Shown one piece after another: positions 31,564 through 39,391 of a stretch of 48,295 bases of DNA. Origin of the DNA: an uncultured Collinsella sp. Lineage in GTDB: Bacteria; Actinomycetota; Coriobacteriia; Coriobacteriales; Coriobacteriaceae. Each line of letters starts with the position of its first letter. Position 1 is the first letter of the stretch. The translations under genes were made by a program, and so were the position numbers. The DNA lies in assembly GCA_934650095.1 (NCBI GenBank), contig CAKUFT010000009.1, positions 1-48,295 on the forward strand, in the 5' to 3' direction. The notes under the pieces are model-generated. The model was given only the letters and a program-made list of their open reading frames with translations, made no database searches and was not told the origin of the DNA.

Positions 31564-31844
31564 GTTGGGCGCCGGCTTTTGGCGCATAGGCCTGTTACGC
31601 TTTCGGCCACCAACAAAAATCGAGTTATTCGGCCTCTGGGAGGCAGTCAAAAGGCCGTAAATACCGGCTCGAGATTATCTGCGCTCCATATTCTGTTTGA
31701 TTTTGCGAGGGTCACACACAAATAGATCAAATAGCGCACAAATAGGAGCAAAATCACTCAAGTTATTTCGGCAGCAGCTGCATGGAATCAGCGAAAGGCC
31801 GAACAACTCGAAAAATGTAGGTGGCGGTTCGACAGCAACGCCGA
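31564..31844. other. Noncoding stretch
   Basis: No convincing gene in either strand, no good ribosome binding site, and no strong inverted repeat. It becomes AT-rich from about 31670. Confidence 0.5.
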
Positions 31845-31875
31845 ATGTGGCAAAGGGACTGTCCCTTTGCCACAT
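31845..31875. repeat. REP-like palindrome, copy 2
   Basis: ATGTGGCAAAGGGAC (31845-31859), one central base, then its exact inverse complement (31861-31875). Confidence 0.78.
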
Positions 31876-31929
31876 GCAAGCATCGATCTCCTGAAATACG
31901 AACAGATATTCGCATATCTAACTGCGCTT

Positions 31930-31938
31930 TGATAGAAT
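31930..31938 (+). promoter_or_regulatory. Extended -10 promoter of the small-peptide gene
   Basis: TGATAGAAT gives a TGnTAGAAT extended -10 box about 65 bp before the small ORF. The -35 region is poor (TTCGCA, 19-nt spacing). Confidence 0.45.
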
Positions 31939-31967
31939 TGATACTGTTGACGGCAGTTCCATGTGCC

Positions 31968-32164
31968 GGGCAGCGCCCTCCATTTGATGGGAGGTGATGC
32001 CCATGACCGATTTGATTGATTTCGTGAAGTTCCTGACCGCTTTGGTCTCGCTCCTCACGGCGCTCATCGGACTTTCCGAGGCACTCAAGCAGCGCTCGAA
32101 GCGTAACAGAAGGGGTCGCCGCCGCTAAGGCGTTGACCCCTTAAACCGTATAACGGCGCTGCCC
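31968..32164 (+). promoter_or_regulatory. Long-range pairing and masked ribosome site around small peptide
   Basis: GGGCAGCGCC (31968-31977) is exactly complementary to GGCGCTGCCC (32155-32164), bracketing the small ORF. In addition CCCTCCAT, just after the first element, can pair with ATGGGAGG, which contains the ribosome binding site (GGGAGGTG). Both features match the folded inactive mRNAs of type I toxins. Confidence 0.5.
32003..32128 (+). CDS. 41-residue hydrophobic/basic peptide, type I toxin-like
   Basis: The peptide begins MTDLIDFVKFLTALVSLLTA. It has a single hydrophobic helix (about residues 4-26) and a strongly basic tail (KRNRRGRRR). A GGGAGGTGAT ribosome binding site precedes the ATG. 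Size, one helix and a charged tail fit small membrane toxins of type I toxin-antitoxin systems or holin-like peptides. No family can be named from sequence alone. On the opposite strand CTACAA (32171-32176) and CGTATA (32147-32152) could be the -35 and -10 (TTGTAG, 18 nt, TATACG) of an antisense RNA overlapping its 3' end. Confidence 0.6.
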   Translation: MTDLIDFVKFLTALVSLLTALIGLSEALKQRSKRNRRGRRR

Positions 32165-32255
32165 AGCTAGCTACAACTTGGGCTGCCGTCGACACTATTC
32201 TACCCACGAATGACATTTCGGACAATCGGTAATGCCGATCCAAAAACTAGGCCGA

Positions 32256-32286
32256 ATGTGACAAAGGGACTGCCCCTTTGTCACAT
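32256..32286. repeat. REP-like palindrome, copy 3
   Basis: ATGTGACAAAGGG and its inverse CCCTTTGTCACAT around a short centre; the same family as the copies at 31533 and 31845. Confidence 0.75.
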
Positions 32287-32322
32287 CCCAAATATTGCCT
32301 TTACGTGTTGATGCACACGGTG

Positions 32323-32356
32323 TGCAATAATACTCGCACTGTGCAATAGCGCACAG
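32323..32356. promoter_or_regulatory. Operator-like palindromes before TetR/activase operon
   Basis: GCACA-CGG-TGTGC (32323-32335) and CTGTGC-AATA-GCGCACAG (32339-32356) flank a TAATAC -10-like box, with TGTGCAATA repeated in both. This is a likely autoregulatory site for the downstream TetR-type protein. Confidence 0.5.
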
Positions 32357-32377
32357 GTTGAGTAACAAGGAGGACGC

Positions 32378-33088
32378 TTGTCCCAGCTCGAGAAATGCGA
32401 CCGCCGGTCTCTTCGCTCGCAGCGTGCCCTTCGCCAGGCACTTGCCAGCGAGCTTGCCGAAGGCGGCGATCTTTCGCGCGTTAACGTCGCGTCGCTTACC
32501 GAGCGCGCTGGCCTCACGCGCCGTACGTTCTATTCGCACTACCGCGATATTCCCGACTTTATCAACCAAATCGAGGACGGCCTGCTGACTGAGATTCGCG
32601 AGCGCGTTGAGCTCATCACCGCAGCTCAACTGCCCGATCTTTACCGCAATATCGATGAGCTCGAGCCGGCACCCGGTTCGGTTGAGTTGCTGCGTTATCT
32701 TGCGGCCAATCGCGATCTTATCGGTGCCCTGCTGGGCTCTGGCGGCGACCAAGCCTTCATTAAAAAGATCATCGATACCGCACGCGAGGCCGTGGTGCCG
32801 CGTGCGCAGACAGGCATTTTGGGCCTGGCGCTGGGCACGTTCTTCGATTATTACGTCACCTATGTCGTGAGCGCCGAGGTCGGCATGATCCAGCGTTGGT
32901 TTGAGCGCGGCCTTGCCGAATCACCCGAGACCATGGCACGCATCATGACAGTCATCGCCTTCGTTCGCCCGGGCGACCTGTATGGCCAGCCCATTGATAT
33001 CAACGTGCCGGAATACGGCATGAAGCTATTGAATCTGCAGCTCGAGGACGCGGTCGACACCGCCGCAACCGTCGAGTCCAACAACTAA
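32378..33088 (+). CDS. TetR-family transcriptional regulator
   Basis: A 236-residue regulator starting at a TTG (32378) with AAGGAGGA before it. The N-terminal helix-turn-helix is ALRQALASELAEGGDLSRVN, then LTERAGLTRRTFYSHYRDI. The C-terminal domain is of the TetR_C_8-like helical type (LLGSGGDQAFIKKIIDTARE). It lies 12 bp upstream of the giant activase gene and is certainly co-transcribed with it, so it probably regulates that gene and itself. Confidence 0.88.
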   Translation: MSQLEKCDRRSLRSQRALRQALASELAEGGDLSRVNVASLTERAGLTRRTFYSHYRDIPDFINQIEDGLLTEIRERVELITAAQLPDLYRNIDELEPAPGSVELLRYLAANRDLIGALLGSGGDQAFIKKIIDTAREAVVPRAQTGILGLALGTFFDYYVTYVVSAEVGMIQRWFERGLAESPETMARIMTVIAFVRPGDLYGQPIDINVPEYGMKLLNLQLEDAVDTAATVESNN

Positions 33089-33100
33089 GAGGAGAAACAG

Positions 33101-36100
33101 ATGAGCAAACTCGTCGAAGGCATTAAGGACCGCATGGTCGCTGCCGCGCGCGAGGCCGTGCCCGCCGTGGCAGACGCCGCGCAGAAGGCCGCGACCGCCG
33201 CTGCCGAGAAGGTCGCCGAGGCAGTTGCCGAAGCCAAGAATGCGGCGGGGGAGACACTCGCCGCTGACGCAGCCACGTCCAACGCCACCGAGTCCGTAGC
33301 CGCCACCACCGCCCACGCCCCCGAAGGCGCGATCTTCAACCCCGAGAACGCTCGTGGCAACTTGCACCTGGGCATCGACGTGGGCTCCACCACCGTCAAG
33401 CTCGCCGTGCTCAACGACGACAACCAAATCGTATACGCCAAGTACCAGCGTCACCACACCGATGTTCGCGCCTGCGCGCGCGACCTGTTCGAGGGCGCCG
33501 CGACCGTGCTGCCGACGGCCCAGATGACCTGCGCCATCACCGGCTCGGGCGGCCTGCTGCTGTCCCAGTGGCTCGACCTGGAGTTTGTCCAGGAGGTCAT
33601 CGCTAGCAAGCGCGCCGTCGAGACCCTCATCCCGGCCACCGACGTCGCCATCGAGCTGGGCGGCGAGGACGCCAAGATCATCTACTTCGATAACGGCATC
33701 GAGCAGCGCATGAACGGTACCTGCGCCGGCGGCACGGGCGCGTTCATCGACCAGATGGCGACCCTGCTGCACACCGACGCGAGCGGCCTTAACGAGCTCG
33801 CGGCTAACGCCACTACCATCTATCCCATCGCCAGCCGCTGCGGCGTCTTTGCCAAGACCGACGTGCAGCCACTGCTCAACGAGGGCGCCCGCCCCGAGGA
33901 CGTCGCCGCATCCATCTTCCAAGCCGTCGTGACCCAGACCATCTCGGGCCTGGCGTGCGGCCGCCCCATCCGCGGCAACGTCGCCTTCCTGGGCGGCCCG
34001 CTGCAGTACCTCTCCGAGCTGCGCCACCGCTTCTACCTCACGCTCAACCTGGACGAGGAGCACCGCATTGTGCCCCAAAACGCCCACCTGTTTGTGGCGA
34101 GCGGCGCCGCCATGGCGCACGAGTCCAACAAGCTCAGCACGTTCCCGCAGCTTATCGAGGCCATCGACAGCTTGGGCGACACGCAGGGTGCCGAGGTCGA
34201 GCGCCTGGATCCGCTTTTTGCCACCGACGAGGACTTTGCCGAGTTCAAGACCCGCCACGACACCGAGGTCGTCCCCAAGGGCAAGCTCGACGGCTACACC
34301 GGCCGCGTGTTCATCGGTATCGACGCCGGCTCTACCACCATGAAAGCCGCGCTCGTGGGCGAGGATGGCCAGCTGCTGCACACCTGGTACGGCAACAACA
34401 ACGGCGACATCCTGGGCACGGCCAAGGTCATCATGGCCGATTTCTACAATCACATCCCCGCCGGCTGCACCATCGGCCACGTGACCACCACGGGTTACGG
34501 CGAGGCGCTGCTCATCGAGGCCCTCAAGGCCGATTCCGGCGAGATCGAGACCGTTGCGCACCTGCGCGGCGCCAAGGCGTTCCTGCCCGGCGTCGAGTTT
34601 ATTCTGGACATCGGCGGCCAGGACATGAAGTGCCTGCGCGTCAAGGACGGCGTGATCGAGCACATCATGCTCAACGAGGCCTGCTCGTCGGGTTGCGGTA
34701 GCTTTATCGAGAGCTTCGCCGTCTCTATGAACATGGACGTGCGCGCGTTTGCCGACGCCGCCATCCACGCCAAGGCCCCGGTGGACCTGGGCAGCCGCTG
34801 CACGGTCTTTATGAACTCGCGCGTTAAGCAGGCGCAAAAGGAAGGCGCCACGGTTGGCGACATCGCGGCCGGTCTGTCCTATTCCGTCATTAAGAATGCC
34901 CTGTTCAAGGTTATTAAGCTGCGCGACCCCAAGGAGATCGGCAGCCAGGTGATCGTCCAAGGCGGCACCTTTATGTCCGATGCCACGCTGCGCGCGTTTG
35001 AGCAGCTCACCGGCGTTCATGCCGTGCGTCCCGACATTGCCGGCTGCATGGGCGCCTACGGTGCGGCCTTGCTCGCCCGCGATCGCGCCGGCGCCGATGG
35101 CACTTCGACCATCCTCTCTGCCGAGGACATCGCGCACCTCACCGTGACGCAAAAGCACGTCCGCTGCGGCCGTTGCTCCAACAACTGCCAGCTCACCGTC
35201 AACGACTTTGGCGGCGGCAGGCGCTTCATTACCGGTAACCGCTGCGAGAAGGGTGCCGGCCACAAAAAGCAAAAGACCGAGGCCCCCAACCTCTTCAAAA
35301 AGAAAAACGAGCTGCTCTTTAACCGCGAGGTGCTGAGCCCCGACGAGGCCCCGCGCGGCACCGTCGGCATCCCGCGCGCGCTCAACATGTACGAGAACTA
35401 CCCCTTCTGGCACGCGTTCTTTACGCGCCTGGGCTTTAGCGTGCAGCTGTCCGAGCAGTCGAGCAAAAAGACCTATCAGGCGGGCATCGAGTCCATGCCG
35501 TCCGAGAGCGTGTGCTACCCGGCCAAAATGAGCCACGGCCACGTGATGAACCTTATCGACCGCGATGTCGACTTCATTTGGATGCCGTGCGTGCGTTGGG
35601 AACGCAAGGAGGATCCGACCGCCGGCAACTGCTACAACTGCCCCATCGTCATGAGCTACCCCACGGCGCTGGCGCTCAACATTGACGAGATCCGCGAGCA
35701 GAACATCGAGTTCCTGTACCCGTTTGTGCCCTATCACGACAAGACCGAGCTCAAGCGCCGCCTGTACCAGGTGCTCGCCGTCGATCGCGTGGCCGACGCC
35801 GAGGCCGGTCGCGGTCGCGTGCGCGGACCCAAGATCACGCGCTCCGAGGTCGATGCCGCCGTCAACGCCGCCTTTGAGGCCGATGCTCGCTTCCACGAGG
35901 ACATCCAGACCATGGGCGAGGAAGCCCTTAAGTGGGTCGAGGACCACGGCGGCCACGGCATTGTGCTCGCCGGTCGTCCCTACCATAACGACCCCGAGAT
36001 CAACCATGCCCTGCCCGAGCTTATCTCGAGCTTTGGCTTTGCCGTCTTTACCGAGGATTCGCTCGCGCATCTGGTAAAGCCCGAGCGCCCCATCCGCGTC

Positions 36101-37891
36101 GTCGACCAGTGGATGTACCACAGCCGCCTGTACGCCGTCGCCCGTTTTGTGACGATGCGCAACGACCTGGACCTGATCCAGCTCAATTCCTTCGGCTGCG
36201 GCCTTGATGCCCTGACCACCGACCAAGTGCAGGAGATTCTGGAAGCCAGCGGCAAGATCTACACCGTGCTCAAGATCGACGAGGTGTCCAACCTGGGCGC
36301 CGCGCGCATCCGCATCCGCTCGCTCATGGCCGCGCTCAAGGACCAGGAGGCCGAGCGCTTGGCCGAGGCCACGGCCGCGGGCGAGGCCTACGAGCAGGGC
36401 GATGCCGCGCCGGTGACGCCCTCCACGGATGCCCCCGCGTTCGCGAGCCGCAAGTACACGTTTGAGGCGCAGCGCGAGAGTGCTTCGACCGCGTGGCCCA
36501 AGGTGCCCTTTACCGAGCAGATGCGCGACGAGGGCTACACCATCCTGTGCCCGCAGATGGCGCCGATCCACTTTGACCTGGTCAAAGAGGTATTCCGCGG
36601 TGCCGGCTACAACTTGGAGCTGCTGCCCTCGACCGACCACGACGCCGTCGAGGCGGGCCTGCGCTACGTGAACAACGACATCTGCTACCCGTCGATTCTG
36701 GTGACGGGCCAGATCATGGAGGCCATCGAGAGCGGTCGCTACGACCTGTCCAAGACGGCCGTGGTCATCAGCCAGACCGGCGGCGGCTGCCGCGCCACCA
36801 ACTACATCGCGCTCATCCGCAAGGCCCTGCGCGAGAGCGGCCACCCCGAGATCCCGGTGATCTCGCTTTCGGCCGTGGCTCTTGGCGAGGACAACCCTGG
36901 CTTTAAGATTACGCCGGCACTGCTCAAGCAGGCCGTGTATGCTGTGCTCTTTGGCGACGTGATGATGCAGATGCTCTATCGCTGCCGCCCGTACGAGGCC
37001 ACGCCCGGTGCCGCCAACGCGCTCTACGAGGAGTACATGGCGCGCGCCCGCAAGTTGGCGCCCAAGTTCAACAGGCACAACTACACCAAGCTCGCTCGCG
37101 AGGCCATCCGCGCGTTCGACACCATGCCGCTTGTGGGCGAGGGCACCAAGCCGCGCGTGGGCGTGGTCGGCGAGATTTTGGTCAAGTTCCATCCCACGGC
37201 CAACAACCACGTGGTCGATGTCATTGAGCGCGAGGGCTGCGAGGCCGTGGTGCCGGGCCTGCTCGACTTCTTCCTGTACTCCATGAGCAACGCCGAGCTG
37301 CAGAAGGACGAGTTGGGAAGCTCTGCTACCACGCGTGCTGGTATGCAGGCGCTCATCAAGCTCGTGGACTGGATGCGCACGCCGGTGGAGGAAATGCTCG
37401 AAAAGTCCCGCCGCTTTGAGGCGCCCGAGCGCATCGGTACCATGGCCGACAAGGCCCGCACGGTGCTTTCGGTGTGTAACAACATGGGCGAGGGCTGGTT
37501 ACTTACGGCCGAGATGCTCGACCTGATCGACCATGGTGCGCCCAACATCATCTGCACGCAGCCCTTCGCGTGCCTGCCCAACCACGTGGTGGGCAAGGCC
37601 GTGATCAAGGAGTTGCGCCGCCAGCACCCCGAGAGCAACATCGTCGCAGTGGACTATGACCCCGGTGCGTCCGAGGTCAACCAGCTCAACCGCATTAAGC
37701 TCATGATCAGCGTGGCCAAGGAAAACATGCGCGCCGGCAAGGGCTTTAAGCTCGAGAAGGTGGCGCCTCTCGCGATGGACGAGGTCACCGGCCAGATGCG
37801 TGCCCACGATGGCTGTGCGAGCTGCGGGCCGGCAAGCGAGGAGGCCGTGGCATCGGTCGCCAAGCGTCTGGGGCGCGGCATTAAGAAGTAG
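33101..37891 (+). CDS. Giant acyl-CoA dehydratase activase / 2-hydroxyglutaryl-CoA dehydratase-like fusion
   Basis: A 1596-residue cytoplasmic iron-sulfur protein. Residues 1-85 are an alanine/glutamate-rich amphipathic helix without family match. Two ASKHA ATPase domains follow: GIDVGSTTVKLAV at about 91 and GIDAGSTTMKAAL at about 407. Each has the cluster-binding glycine/cysteine motif (NGTCAGGTGAFIDQMA; ACSSGCGSFIESF), as in HgdC/BadF activators that drive one electron into dehydratases with ATP. A cysteine-rich linker (RCGRCSNNCQ, about 688) and a C-terminal half related to HgdA/DUF2229 proteins (GIPRALNMYENYPFW; PCVRWERKEDPTAGNCYNCP) complete it. The physiological substrate is unknown. 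A terminator follows. Confidence 0.88.
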   Translation: MSKLVEGIKDRMVAAAREAVPAVADAAQKAATAAAEKVAEAVAEAKNAAGETLAADAATSNATESVAATTAHAPEGAIFNPENARGNLHLGIDVGSTTVKLAVLNDDNQIVYAKYQRHHTDVRACARDLFEGAATVLPTAQMTCAITGSGGLLLSQWLDLEFVQEVIASKRAVETLIPATDVAIELGGEDAKIIYFDNGIEQRMNGTCAGGTGAFIDQMATLLHTDASGLNELAANATTIYPIASRCGVFAKTDVQPLLNEGARPEDVAASIFQAVVTQTISGLACGRPIRGNVAFLGGPLQYLSELRHRFYLTLNLDEEHRIVPQNAHLFVASGAAMAHESNKLSTFPQLIEAIDSLGDTQGAEVERLDPLFATDEDFAEFKTRHDTEVVPKGKLDGYTGRVFIGIDAGSTTMKAALVGEDGQLLHTWYGNNNGDILGTAKVIMADFYNHIPAGCTIGHVTTTGYGEALLIEALKADSGEIETVAHLRGAKAFLPGVEFILDIGGQDMKCLRVKDGVIEHIMLNEACSSGCGSFIESFAVSMNMDVRAFADAAIHAKAPVDLGSRCTVFMNSRVKQAQKEGATVGDIAAGLSYSVIKNALFKVIKLRDPKEIGSQVIVQGGTFMSDATLRAFEQLTGVHAVRPDIAGCMGAYGAALLARDRAGADGTSTILSAEDIAHLTVTQKHVRCGRCSNNCQLTVNDFGGGRRFITGNRCEKGAGHKKQKTEAPNLFKKKNELLFNREVLSPDEAPRGTVGIPRALNMYENYPFWHAFFTRLGFSVQLSEQSSKKTYQAGIESMPSESVCYPAKMSHGHVMNLIDRDVDFIWMPCVRWERKEDPTAGNCYNCPIVMSYPTALALNIDEIREQNIEFLYPFVPYHDKTELKRRLYQVLAVDRVADAEAGRGRVRGPKITRSEVDAAVNAAFEADARFHEDIQTMGEEALKWVEDHGGHGIVLAGRPYHNDPEINHALPELISSFGFAVFTEDSLAHLVKPERPIRVVDQWMYHSRLYAVARFVTMRNDLDLIQLNSFGCGLDALTTDQVQEILEASGKIYTVLKIDEVSNLGAARIRIRSLMAALKDQEAERLAEATAAGEAYEQGDAAPVTPSTDAPAFASRKYTFEAQRESASTAWPKVPFTEQMRDEGYTILCPQMAPIHFDLVKEVFRGAGYNLELLPSTDHDAVEAGLRYVNNDICYPSILVTGQIMEAIESGRYDLSKTAVVISQTGGGCRATNYIALIRKALRESGHPEIPVISLSAVALGEDNPGFKITPALLKQAVYAVLFGDVMMQMLYRCRPYEATPGAANALYEEYMARARKLAPKFNRHNYTKLAREAIRAFDTMPLVGEGTKPRVGVVGEILVKFHPTANNHVVDVIEREGCEAVVPGLLDFFLYSMSNAELQKDELGSSATTRAGMQALIKLVDWMRTPVEEMLEKSRRFEAPERIGTMADKARTVLSVCNNMGEGWLLTAEMLDLIDHGAPNIICTQPFACLPNHVVGKAVIKELRRQHPESNIVAVDYDPGASEVNQLNRIKLMISVAKENMRAGKGFKLEKVAPLAMDEVTGQMRAHDGCASCGPASEEAVASVAKRLGRGIKK

Positions 37892-37919
37892 CTGGCCTGC
37901 TTCGAGCCGGATATGAGAC

Positions 37920-37956
37920 AAACGGGTGGTAGCCGTGCCGGCTACCACCCGTTTTT
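37920..37956 (+). terminator. Terminator of the activase operon
   Basis: AAACGGGTGGTAGCC (37920-37934) pairs perfectly with GGCTACCACCCGTTT, followed by a T-run to 37956. Confidence 0.88.
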
Positions 37957-37959
37957 ATT

Positions 37960-38660
37960 TCAAGACTTTAGTCTGCTGGCCGCGCAGCGGCCAGCTTTAA
38001 ACCACCCGCTACGCGGGTGGAGACAAACGGCTTTACAAAGCCACCCCTCCGACCGATATTGACGATTGTTCAGGCCGTCAAGAATTCGAGTCGAAGGGGT
38101 GGTCGCCATGGCCCAGAAGGCCTACAGCCTTTCCCACACGAAGTGGATGTGCAAGTACCACATCGTGTTCACGCCGAAGTATAGGCGCAAAGTCATCTAC
38201 AACCAAATCAGGAGCGACATAGGGGAGATCCTCAGGAAGCTGTGCGAGTACAAGGGGATCGAGATAATCGAGGGGCACCTGATGCCCGACCACGTGCACG
38301 TGCTGCTGGCGATCCCGCCGAAGTACAGCGTCGCGAGCGTCATGGGCTACCTGAAGGGGAAGAGCTCGCTGATGATATTCGACAGGCACGCCAACCTCAA
38401 GTACAAGTTCGGCAACAGGAAGTTCTGGGCGGAGGGCTACTACGTGTCCACCGTCGGCCTGAACGAGGCGACGATCGCCAAGTACATCAGGGAGCAGGAG
38501 TCCCACGACATCGCGCTGGACAAGCTGAGCGTGAAGGAGTACGAGGACCCCTTCAAGAGGAGGTGATCCTGCCGGTTCGACCGGCGCGCCACGGGTCAAG
38601 ATGCACTAGGCCTGGACGAAGTCCGGGCCCGCGCCTTTAGACGCGAGCCCGGGGCCCGTG
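37960..38660 (+). mobile_element. IS200-type insertion sequence (tnpA only)
   Basis: A single small HUH transposase gene flanked by subterminal hairpins. On the left are GCTGGCCGC/GCGGCCAGC (37975-37995), CCACCCGC/GCGGGTGG (38002-38020) and GGCTTT/AAAGCC (about 38029-38042). On the right are GCCGGT/ACCGGC (about 38571-38585) and GGGC-C-CGCG/CGCG-A-GCCC (38625-38650). No tnpB accessory gene. The exact ends are not determined. It sits immediately behind the activase terminator. Confidence 0.75.
38108..38566 (+). CDS. tnpA: IS200/IS605-family transposase TnpA
   Basis: A 152-residue Y1 HUH transposase, the normal size. The HUH metal motif is DHVHVLLAI (about 61-69) and the catalytic tyrosine is in the C-terminal helix near GYYVSTVGLNEATIAKYI. 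The ATG at 38108 has AAGGGGTGG upstream. It cuts and joins single-stranded DNA at the element's hairpins. Full length and apparently intact; its higher GC and regular AAG/AGG usage differ from its neighbours. Confidence 0.93.
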   Translation: MAQKAYSLSHTKWMCKYHIVFTPKYRRKVIYNQIRSDIGEILRKLCEYKGIEIIEGHLMPDHVHVLLAIPPKYSVASVMGYLKGKSSLMIFDRHANLKYKFGNRKFWAEGYYVSTVGLNEATIAKYIREQESHDIALDKLSVKEYEDPFKRR

Positions 38661-38677
38661 GGTTATACCCTAAGAGC

Positions 38678-38703
38678 AAACCACCCTTTTTAAGGGTGGT
38701 TTT
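38678..38703. terminator. Bidirectional terminator-like palindrome
   Basis: AAACCACCCTT (38678-38688) and AAGGGTGGTTT (38692-38702), followed by TTT, flank the right side of the IS200 element. Confidence 0.6.
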
Positions 38704-38731
38704 GATTGCCTATCTGGTGCGTCTCGGATGC

Positions 38732-38850
38732 AAGTGAGTAGACTTATTAAGATATGCCGAGCACATCGCGACAAATGCTCAATAAAACCGCAGGTCAGAG
38801 CCGTGGCGTTTTAGGGTGTGCTTGGCCTCCTGCAAAAAGCCTACTCACTT
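38732..38850. repeat. Inverted repeat AAGTGAGTAG
   Basis: AAGTGAGTAG (38732-38741) and CTACTCACTT (38841-38850) bracket 99 bp with no gene. It may be the remains of a small noncoding mobile element. Confidence 0.45.
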
Positions 38851-38912
38851 AGTTTTTCTACTAGAAGACCGTCGCGAGGGAAGGCAGCTCCCTTACGGCG
38901 GTTTTAACGTTT

Positions 38913-38946
38913 GCCCAGATAAAACCTACCTAAATAAACTTGTCCC
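38913..38946 (-). repeat. Dispersed repeat GGGACAGGTTTATTTTGG type, inverted copy
   Basis: Reverse complement relative to the copies at 22506 and 40522, with a few base changes (GGGACAAGTTTATTTAGG). Confidence 0.65.
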
Positions 38947-39128
38947 TTTTTGGCAGGTGGTTTCAGCTGAACGGCGGGCCGTGCGGCTTGGGTGTGCGGG
39001 CTCACAATCTGGGGAGACCGAACAGATTGGGGGCTTGTATGATCGATTCGAAGGGAACCGTGCGACCCGAGGGCATGTTTAACAGAGTGCGCCTGGCCCC
39101 CGAAGTCCGGCGCGCATACGATACGCGA

Positions 39129-39192
39129 GGGGTAGTCGTTGGGGACGTTCTTAAACGACTAGTCAAACAAGAACGTCCCCAATGACTACCCC
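39129..39192. repeat. 24-bp-arm inverted repeat
   Basis: Arms at 39129-39152 and 39169-39192 match in 23 of 24 positions (GGGGTAGTCGTTGGGGACG at the left end) around a 16-nt loop. A short open frame from 39039 to 39185 runs into it and is not considered a gene. Confidence 0.7.
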
Positions 39193-39251
39193 AAAAGGAG
39201 CGTCCCCAAGTGCCAGCTCTGGCAACGACGCAGGTAGAAAAACATCAGCGA

Positions 39252-39350
39252 AAACCCGCCAGAGCGAGCAAGGTGCCTTGAAGCGAGGCGGCATTGACCT
39301 TCTGGTCATGCCGTCGAAGCTGAAAGGCAGATTGCCGCTCTGGCGGGTTT
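39252..39350. repeat. 99-nt extended hairpin
   Basis: AAACCCGCCAGAGCG (39252-39266) pairs perfectly with 39336-39350. The pairing continues inward through GCAA/TTGC (39268-39271 with 39332-39335), TGCCTT/AAGGCA and GGCGGCAT...GACC/GGTC...ATGCCGTC, to a TTCT loop near 39301. It could be a structured RNA or a hairpin mobile repeat. Confidence 0.6.
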
Positions 39351-39363
39351 GCAGCGTCGAGCC

Positions 39364-39391
39364 GTTACGCGGTTTGGTAAAACCGCGTAAC
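39364..39391 (-). terminator. Hairpin at the aroF-like stop codon
   Basis: GTTACGCGGTTT (39364-39375) pairs perfectly with AAACCGCGTAAC (39380-39391), touching the minus-strand stop codon. It lacks a clear T-run, so termination is uncertain. Confidence 0.5.

Noticed and set aside
33026..37210. A 1394-codon open frame on the minus strand opposite the activase gene.
   Set aside because: It is the mirror of a GC-rich gene with strong family motifs on the plus strand; its translation is rich in H, V, A, L, G and D with no domain, and there is no ribosome site.
38816..39185. Short plus-strand frames in the repeat region.
   Set aside because: They run through inverted repeats at 38913 and 39129, change phase between repeats and resemble no protein family.
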